Source of the DNA: JALZIF01 sp964584905
GTDB taxonomy: Bacteria; Gemmatimonadota; Gemmatimonadetes; Gemmatimonadales; Gemmatimonadaceae
Assembly (NCBI GenBank): GCA_964584905.1
Contig: CAZPCC010000338.1
Location: 1 to 6,680, forward strand
Length of the DNA stretch: 6,680 nt
Direction of reading: 5' to 3'
Positions 1 to 6,680 of this stretch are shown one piece after another; the stretch's first letter is position 1, and each line of letters opens with the position of its first letter. The notes under the pieces are model-generated. The model saw only the letters and a list, made by a program, of their open reading frames with translations. It made no database searches and was not told the DNA's origin. A program made the position numbers and the translations under genes.

Positions 1-2757
<2,757 letters not shown>

Positions 2758-3004
2758 GCAGCAGGCGGGAGGCTACTCGCAGTTCGCCGGGATCCACGGT
2801 GTCGGCACCACCGGGCGCCGCGAGGGGACGCGTGCCTGGCCCGGCGACTCCACGATGTTCGTGAGCGTCATTCCCGCAGATGCCACACCGGCATTGCTCA
2901 ACGCGCTTCGTGAGGCGGCGGAGCAGCTGCCGGCGGGCGAGCGGCTGCATGCGGCGGTACTCCCCACGGAATCATTCTTCTAACCACTTTCAGAGAAGCT
3001 GAAC

Positions 3005-3223
3005 ATGTGCAACGACAACATCATTCGACGATTCGCCGGTACGTTCATCCTCGCATCGCTCGCGCTCGGTTGGTGGATCAACCCGGCGTGGTTCCTGTTC
3101 ACCGCGTTCGTCGGGGTAAACCTTCTCCAGTCCAGCTTCACCAACTTCTGTCCGCTCGAGAGAATGCTCGGCCGCGTTGGGCTGGCGGGATGCGTCCCCG
3201 CTGACCGCGACGAAAACAGCTGA
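3005..3223 (+). CDS. DUF2892 / YgaP-type small transmembrane protein
   Basis: A 72-residue membrane protein with two hydrophobic segments (about 10-25 and 27-43) followed by the diagnostic motif FCPLE (48-52) preceded by NLLQSSFTN. This is the pattern of the DUF2892 family, which also forms the C-terminal membrane domain of the sulfurtransferase YgaP. Its length matches stand-alone members (about 65-75 residues). No rhodanese domain is fused or adjacent. Cys2, Cys49 and Cys63 are present; Cys49 is the conserved one. It starts 21 nt after the PII-like gene with a purine-rich AGAGAAG about 8 nt before the ATG, so it is likely in the same operon. An overlapping frame beginning at 3007 is rejected because it lacks these motifs. 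The function of stand-alone DUF2892 proteins is not established; the neighbours suggest a role tied to efflux or to thiol/sulfur stress. Confidence 0.85.
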   Translation: MCNDNIIRRFAGTFILASLALGWWINPAWFLFTAFVGVNLLQSSFTNFCPLERMLGRVGLAGCVPADRDENS

Positions 3224-3243
3224 CGACCGGCAGCGATGCTGAG

Positions 3244-3268
3244 TGTTTTACATGTTCTCATTCATGAC
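3244..3268 (+). promoter_or_regulatory. AT-rich candidate promoter/operator before the ArsR-type gene
   Basis: This AT-rich stretch lies in the 59-nt gap between the DUF2892 and ArsR-type genes and stands out from the high-GC surroundings. It contains TTTACA, which could be a -35 element, and a short imperfect inverted repeat TCAT-TC-ATGA overlapping a second CATG. ArsR-family repressors usually bind short AT-rich inverted repeats next to their own gene. No matching -10 element at the proper spacing is clear, so this may only be a spacer inside a longer operon transcript. Confidence 0.2.
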
Positions 3269-3282
3269 AGGAGTTTGTCGCG

Positions 3283-3612
3283 ATGGGCAGAATCACATTG
3301 ACGTCGGACGTGATGGAGATGGTTGCTGAGCGTTTCAAAGCGCTCGCCGAGCCGGCTCGCTTGCAACTCCTGAACTGTCTGCAAGGAGGCGAGCTCACGG
3401 TGAACGAACTCGTCGAAGAAACCGGCCTCGGCCAGGCGAACGTCTCGAAGCACTTGCAGCTGCTGCACAGCCTGGGCTTTGTCACCAGGCGCAAGGAGGG
3501 GCTGTTCGCGTATTACGCGTTGGCGGATGCCAGCGTGTTCGAGCTGTGCCACATCATGTGTGGCCGCATCGAGGCACAGGTAACGGCGAAGCAGGCAAAG
3601 CTCGCCTCCTGA
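3283..3612 (+). CDS. ArsR/SmtB-family transcriptional regulator
   Basis: A 109-residue winged-helix repressor of the ArsR/SmtB type, expected to act as a dimer on DNA and release it on binding metal or thiol-reactive ligands. FKALAEPARLQLLNCL (18-33) is the family helix 2, ELTVNELVEETGL (37-49) precedes the recognition helix QANVSKHLQLLHSLGFV (51-67), and RRKEGLFAYYAL (69-80) is the beta-wing. The C-terminal helix carries ELCHIMCGRI (87-96). Cysteines are at 32, 89 and 93, with His90 between the last two. The classical ArsR alpha-3 motif ELCVCDL is absent, as is an obvious CzrA-type Asp/His alpha-5 site, so the ligand may be a soft metal or a reactive sulfur or oxidant species. The ATG at 3283 has AGGAG at 3269-3273, nine nt upstream, which supports this start. 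It ends the + strand run, downstream of the genes it probably controls. Confidence 0.92.
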   Translation: MGRITLTSDVMEMVAERFKALAEPARLQLLNCLQGGELTVNELVEETGLGQANVSKHLQLLHSLGFVTRRKEGLFAYYALADASVFELCHIMCGRIEAQVTAKQAKLAS

Positions 3613-3657
3613 GCGCGACGCAAGGTGCACCATAGCGAAGAGTCTGATATTCCCGGC

Positions 3658-4284
3658 TCAGTCGCGAACGCGCACCGAGATCATTCCTCGGAGATCACCA
3701 GCCTCGTAACCGGTCGCTTCGTCCGTCGGATAACGGTCGGCGAGGAGTTCGCGCACCGCAGGCGACAGTTGGTCACGCGCACCGTGACAGGCAAGACACC
3801 GCTCCTGCACGAGGATCGGCCGCAGGTAATCGACCACCGGCTCGCCGCCTTCCCCGAGCCTCGTCAGCACGACCTCGCCGGGAAGCTCACCGGCCCGGTT
3901 CAGAGAGTCGAGTCGCTCGAGGTGGCGGCGCTCAGTGGAATCCGGACGGTTGGCCGGGTTCCGAACGCGAAGGCTCACCCGCCTGATGTAGACTCCCTCC
4001 CCTGCCTGCCGAGCCGTCCATGCCTGCGCCGAGTCGGCGCAGTAGCTGACGGCGTGTTCGGGACCACCGGAGTCGAGCGCCGCGATCAACCTCGGCATGA
4101 GCTCCCTCCCGAGCCCGTCGGCCGCCAACCGCGCGCGTGCAACGCCATCGCCAGGCGGCATTGTATCCATTGCCGCTGCCGTGGTACTTGACTGGGTGTC
4201 GATCGACCCCCGGTCGCGGTCGGTCTGCCCGCCGCACGCGGCAGCGGCCAGTACCATCAGCGCACCACGCCATACCGATGTCAT
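3658..4284 (-). CDS. DUF3365 (Tll0287-like) heme-binding lipoprotein
   Basis: A 208-residue exported protein. Residues 1-16 form a short signal peptide ending AAAA before Cys17, a plausible lipobox although position -3 is Ala rather than Leu. A low-complexity Ser/Thr/Asp linker (about 20-46) follows. The DUF3365 domain (about 50-207) shows YCADSAQAW (81-89), the signature RRVSLRVRNPANRPD (101-115), a single c-type heme motif CLACH (163-167) and the closing GDLRGMISVRV (196-206). This matches the small periplasmic c-heme or sensor domain family typified by cyanobacterial Tll0287. A membrane-anchored, periplasm-facing redox or small-molecule sensing role is inferred. The start is supported by GGAG seven nt before the ATG. 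It is 87 nt downstream of the OsmC-type gene on the same strand, so the two may be cotranscribed; its 3' end faces the ArsR-type gene 45 nt away. Confidence 0.85.
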   Translation of the reverse strand: MTSVWRGALMVLAAAACGGQTDRDRGSIDTQSSTTAAAMDTMPPGDGVARARLAADGLGRELMPRLIAALDSGGPEHAVSYCADSAQAWTARQAGEGVYIRRVSLRVRNPANRPDSTERRHLERLDSLNRAGELPGEVVLTRLGEGGEPVVDYLRPILVQERCLACHGARDQLSPAVRELLADRYPTDEATGYEAGDLRGMISVRVRD

Positions 4285-4371
4285 AACGATTCTCCGGTGT
4301 GTCCATTCAGCTGTGCTGCTCGAGTGCGAACCGCCGATTGCAACCGAATCGTGCTCCGCCCCGCGTGGCCG

Positions 4372-4863
4372 TCAGGCACGCGGCTGCTCGATGCGGATCT
4401 CGGGCTCGTGATCGATCGGGAAGTTGACGGAGTTGGCGATGTTGCACATGCGGTGTGCATCGACGTGAAGCTCGCGCGCACGCTCGGCATCGCTCCCCTG
4501 GGCGATGGTGACGATCGGGCGCAGCAGCACCCGGCGAAAGCTCCCCACCCCCTTCGCGTCCACGGGCATCCAGCCCTCCGCGTGATCCACGTATTCGGTG
4601 ACGACAACGCGGTTCACCGCACAGACGTGGAGGTACCAGAGCTCGTGACACGTAGAGATCGAGGCCACTAGCAGCTCCTCGGGATTCCACCGGGCCGGAT
4701 CGCCGCGATAGGCAGGATCGGCCGTGCCGGGAATCGGTGGTTTCTCAACGAGCGTCCCGGAAATCTCGTGCGCCCGCTCGTAGGCGCGGTAGGCCGAGGT
4801 GCCCGTCCCGGTGTTGCCGGTCCATTCGACCGTGACGCTATAGTGATGTTCGTTCTCGGCCAC
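4372..4863 (-). CDS. OsmC-family peroxiredoxin-like protein
   Basis: A 163-residue cytosolic protein of the OsmC/Ohr superfamily, thiol-dependent enzymes that reduce organic hydroperoxides and related oxidants. The two reactive cysteines are visible: Cys72 in SISTCHELWYLH (68-79) and Cys140 in AHRMCNIANSVNFPI (136-150). Other family hallmarks are the N-terminal strand YSVTVEWTGNTG (8-19), NPEELLVASIS (60-70) before the first Cys, and FRRVLLRPIVTIA (109-121). Its length is slightly above the roughly 140 residues of Ohr/OsmC. The CHELWYLH and CNIANSVNFP forms mark it as the general OsmC-like branch rather than classical Ohr; the exact substrate is unknown. The start is GTG at 4861-4863, with GGAG five nt upstream. 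A 10-bp palindrome lies 38 nt upstream of the start. It heads a probable two-gene unit with the heme lipoprotein. Confidence 0.93.
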   Translation of the reverse strand: MAENEHHYSVTVEWTGNTGTGTSAYRAYERAHEISGTLVEKPPIPGTADPAYRGDPARWNPEELLVASISTCHELWYLHVCAVNRVVVTEYVDHAEGWMPVDAKGVGSFRRVLLRPIVTIAQGSDAERARELHVDAHRMCNIANSVNFPIDHEPEIRIEQPRA

Positions 4864-4896
4864 GTCCTCTCCGATTACGTTATGTGAGGTGCACTA

Positions 4897-5235
4897 TCAA
4901 CGTTCGAACGGTCCTTCAACACCCCCGGCAGAATCATACTCGCAACCTACGTGGATCCGGAGGGACGGATAGGGGCCACACACCGCGGCACGCCCAATCG
5001 CTTCGATATCGAGTCGCTCGAGGGAGTCCTCGGTCCAGTCCGCTCTTGCCCCACTGTGCGACTTTGCGTCTTCTTCCTCCTTCATACGTAGTGTGACCGG
5101 CGGGAATCGCCGACAGACAGCGATGGGAATACCTTGGAGCAAACACTCGACTGGCTCGACCAGTCCGGCCGCCGGTACATTTCCGATGGCGATCCAGGCA
5201 CGATCGCCGGACGCGTCAGCGGCTCCGTCCCGCAC
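4897..5235 (-). pseudogene. Possible remnant of an archaemetzincin-like gene, or an unknown small protein
   Basis: A 112-codon open frame starting at GTG 5235 and bounded by an in-frame TAA 12 nt upstream and a TGA at 4897. Residues about 14-45 (AWIAIGNVPAAGL, then VEPVECLLQGIPIAVCRRFPP) follow a strand-helix-strand pattern resembling, from memory, the N-terminus of archaemetzincin metalloproteases (IxPIGxVP..LLE..., G.PV.V....P). A later segment RADWTEDSLERL sits where that family has its R-x-QY...LL..L motif. The zinc site HExxHxxGxxHC is nowhere in the frame, and the frame ends 33 nt before the OsmC-type gene, so if the resemblance is real this is a truncated, non-functional relic. It has no good ribosome binding site. 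It could equally be a chance open frame in high-GC DNA or a short lineage-specific protein. Confidence 0.22.
4901..4910. repeat. 10-bp perfect palindrome CGTTCGAACG
   Basis: The sequence equals its own reverse complement over ten bases. Its centre is about 42 nt upstream of the GTG start of the OsmC-type gene, a reasonable operator or promoter position for that gene. It also overlaps the last codons of the doubtful open frame ending at 4897. A 10-bp palindrome can occur by chance, and no regulator is assigned. Confidence 0.3.
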
Positions 5236-5278
5236 TCTGGCACGTTAGGCGTGCCGCCGCGGTCGAGGATATGACCTG

Positions 5279-6313
5279 ATGACATCGCTCGTAATCACCC
5301 TGCTCATCAGCGCGCTGGCGATCGTCGGGGCAGGTACGCTCCTGGCCCGCGGCGGCGACGTGATCGCCGCGCGCACCAAATGGGGCGGTGTGTGGGTGGG
5401 GTCGGTGTTTCTCGCTACGGCGACTTCGCTCCCCGAGATCATCACCGACATCGCGGCCGTCCGCCTGGGAGCGCCCGATCTGGCGGCGGGTGACCTTTTT
5501 GGAAGCAGCATGGCCAACATGGTGATTCTGGCCATATTGACGATGGTGCCGGCCGGCACGCAGCTCTTCCAGAAAGCCACGCTCGATCACGCACTCTATG
5601 CGTCCCTCGCGATCATCCTCACCGCAATCGCCGCGATGGGCGTACTCGTCGGCGGGGGCCCAAGCCTGTTCGGAGTGGCCTCGTTCTCCCTGTTGATTTT
5701 CGCGACGTACATCGCGGGATCGCGTGTCGTATTCCTGCATAGCAAGCTGGCTCGCGCCGCGGCGGAAACAATCGAGATGTCGGGAGCGGTCCCGCCCACG
5801 TTGCCCGGCGACACGCCAGAGTTGGACTCGACGCCGTCGCTGAAGCGGGCCTTCATGATGTTCGCCGGCGGCAGCATCGTGCTGATGGTAGCCGCTCCTG
5901 CGTTTGCGCGTGCGGCCGACGGCGTCGCAACCGCGACCGGGCTCGGCGCGACATTCATCGGCACGTGGCTCGTTGGAGTCTCGACGTCGCTGCCGGAGCT
6001 CGTAACCTGTCTCGCCGCCGTGCGCATGCGCGCCTACGACCTGGCCGTCGGGAACCTCTTCGGCAGCAACGCGTTCAACATGGCCGTGTTCCCGCTGTTG
6101 GACGTGGCGAGCACCACGGGACCGGTATTCAGCCTCATAACCGCGACGCACGCAATCTCGGCGTTGGTCGCAATTGGGCTCATGAGCATCGCGCTGGCAG
6201 CGCTCGTCTACCGTGCTCGCGGACGTGTCTCGCTCATGGAGCCGAGTAGCGCTCTCATAATCGTTGGATACGTGCTGGGGCTCGCACTGGTGCTGGCGCA
6301 CGGTGCGCCATAG
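5279..6313 (+). CDS. Sodium/calcium exchanger family (CaCA) cation antiporter
   Basis: A 344-residue integral membrane protein with about ten hydrophobic segments and the internal duplication of the CaCA family (YrbG-like). The first alpha-repeat has ATATSLPEIITDIAAVR (46-62) and DLFGSSMANM (72-81). The second has GVSTSLPELVTCLAAVR followed by GNLFGSNAFNM, with Glu53 and Glu240 in the two SLPE motifs as the expected cation-binding acids. The halves are joined by a short hydrophilic loop (about 156-197). In repeat 1 the usual G-S-N is G-S-S (Ser77), while repeat 2 keeps Asn264. Such proteins exchange Ca2+ or another cation against Na+ or H+ across the inner membrane; the ion specificity cannot be read here. 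The ATG at 5279 has GAGG ten nt upstream and overlaps the stop of a two-codon ATG-ACC-TGA frame. It is transcribed alone, divergent from the OsmC-type gene. Confidence 0.93.
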   Translation: MTSLVITLLISALAIVGAGTLLARGGDVIAARTKWGGVWVGSVFLATATSLPEIITDIAAVRLGAPDLAAGDLFGSSMANMVILAILTMVPAGTQLFQKATLDHALYASLAIILTAIAAMGVLVGGGPSLFGVASFSLLIFATYIAGSRVVFLHSKLARAAAETIEMSGAVPPTLPGDTPELDSTPSLKRAFMMFAGGSIVLMVAAPAFARAADGVATATGLGATFIGTWLVGVSTSLPELVTCLAAVRMRAYDLAVGNLFGSNAFNMAVFPLLDVASTTGPVFSLITATHAISALVAIGLMSIALAALVYRARGRVSLMEPSSALIIVGYVLGLALVLAHGAP

Positions 6314-6447
6314 CGGGACGAGCAACGGCCCTGTTGGCGACTCGCCCCAAATCGCCGGAGACTGGTCCTGCGTCCGCAACGCAAACGCGCCGGGAGCCGC
6401 GAGCGCCCCGACGCGTATGACTGCTGAATTTGCAATGCACTTCAGAA

Positions 6448-6519
<72 letters not shown>

Positions 6520-6533
6520 GAACCCTACTGTAG

Positions 6534-6605
6534 AGCCACAGGTCGGGATTGAACCGACGACCGCTCGATTACGAATCGAGTGCTCTACCACTGAGCTACT
6601 GTGGC
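6534..6605 (-). tRNA. tRNA-Thr (anticodon CGU)
   Basis: The reverse strand forms a full 72-nt cloverleaf: acceptor GCCACAG/CTGTGGC, D stem GCTC/GAGC, anticodon stem CTCGA/TCGAG around loop TTCGTAA, variable loop CGGTC and T stem GTCGG/CCGAC with TTCAATC. Anticodon CGT is at 6571-6573 and reads ACG. The discriminator is U73. No CCA is encoded. It is 10 nt from the tRNA-Leu gene, so the three are probably processed from one transcript. Confidence 0.97.
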
Positions 6606-6615
6606 GCAACGTACA

Positions 6616-6680
6616 TGCCCTGGCGCGGACTCGAACCGCGACGCCTTTCGGCACCACCCCCTCAAGATGGCGTGTCTACC
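6616..6680 (-). tRNA. tRNA-Leu (anticodon GAG), 5' part outside window
   Basis: Only the 3' 65 nt are present. On the reverse strand these are the end of the D arm (GGTAGACAC), anticodon stem CCATC/GGTGG around loop TTGAGGG (anticodon GAG at 6661-6663), a long class II variable arm TGCC-GAAA-GGCG, T stem CGCGG/CCGCG with TTCGAGT, and the 3' acceptor strand CCAGGGC with discriminator A73. The long variable arm and A73 fit leucine. No CCA is encoded. The acceptor 5' strand and most of the D arm lie beyond the window edge. Confidence 0.93.

Larger units (their letters stand above)
4864..5278. other. 415-nt stretch without a confident gene
   Basis: This lies between the divergently transcribed OsmC-type gene and the cation antiporter, so it should hold both promoters. 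No clear sigma-70 pair could be placed. It contains a 10-bp palindrome near the OsmC end and a - strand open frame that may be a gene remnant, both listed separately. The + strand frames across it show no recognisable protein motifs and no convincing start signals. Confidence 0.6.

Noticed and set aside
3613..3657. Possible bidirectional terminator between the convergent ArsR-type and DUF3365 genes
   Set aside because: No stem of useful length and no T- or A-run is visible in the 45-nt gap.
3625..4191. 188-codon + strand frame opposite the DUF3365 gene
   Set aside because: The opposite strand encodes the RNPANRP and CLACH motifs of DUF3365, so the + frame is a shadow.
4297..4671. 124-codon + strand frame opposite the OsmC-type gene
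   Set aside because: The opposite strand carries both OsmC cysteine motifs; this frame has no recognisable features.
4884..5096. 70-codon + strand frame in the gap upstream of the antiporter
   Set aside because: It is Arg/His/Pro-rich, has no ribosome binding site, and shows no similarity I recognise.
6336..6346. Short hairpin GGCG-ACT-CGCC downstream of the antiporter as a terminator
   Set aside because: The stem is only four base pairs and no T-run follows, so it does not qualify as a Rho-independent terminator.

Overview
The window is high-GC bacterial DNA, densely coding on both strands. I infer a free-living bacterium, possibly Gemmatimonadota, from the GC content, the Ser/Thr/Asp-rich lipoprotein leader, the gene mix and the tRNA genes without an encoded CCA. 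This assignment is a guess; no marker gene is present.

Region 1 (1-3612, + strand) is a tight gene run. It starts inside a large RND-family inner-membrane efflux pump whose 5' end lies outside the window. The pump gene overlaps by 65 nt a small PII-like protein of the type found beside metal-type RND pumps (PII-NG). Next, 21 nt further on, comes a two-helix DUF2892/YgaP-type membrane protein, and 59 nt after that an ArsR/SmtB-family repressor with three cysteines. The layout suggests a stress-responsive efflux cassette (metal, thiol or sulfur species), with a pump, a possible cytosolic modulator, a small membrane protein and a sensor. The DUF2892 plus ArsR pair recalls the E. coli ygaV-ygaP pair, but no rhodanese domain is present here.

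Region 2 (3658-4863, - strand) converges on region 1. It holds an OsmC-family thiol peroxidase-like protein with both catalytic cysteines, followed 87 nt downstream by a DUF3365 (Tll0287-like) lipoprotein with one c-type heme motif (CLACH). Both point to redox or oxidative stress handling in or near the cell envelope.

Region 3 (4864-5278) is about 415 nt without a confident gene. A - strand open frame there may be the remnant of an archaemetzincin-like gene (weak). A perfect 10-bp palindrome lies just upstream of the OsmC gene.

Region 4 (5279-6313, + strand) is a complete cation/calcium antiporter of the CaCA family with both alpha-repeats visible.

Region 5 (6448-6680, - strand) is a tRNA cluster: Leu(GAG), cut by the window end, then Thr(CGU) and Gly(CCC), in transcription order.

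I see no CRISPR array, insertion sequence or convincing Rho-independent terminator. Nothing here is clearly a new system; the most interesting parts are the RND/PII-like/DUF2892/ArsR cassette and the unexplained stretch 4864-5278.
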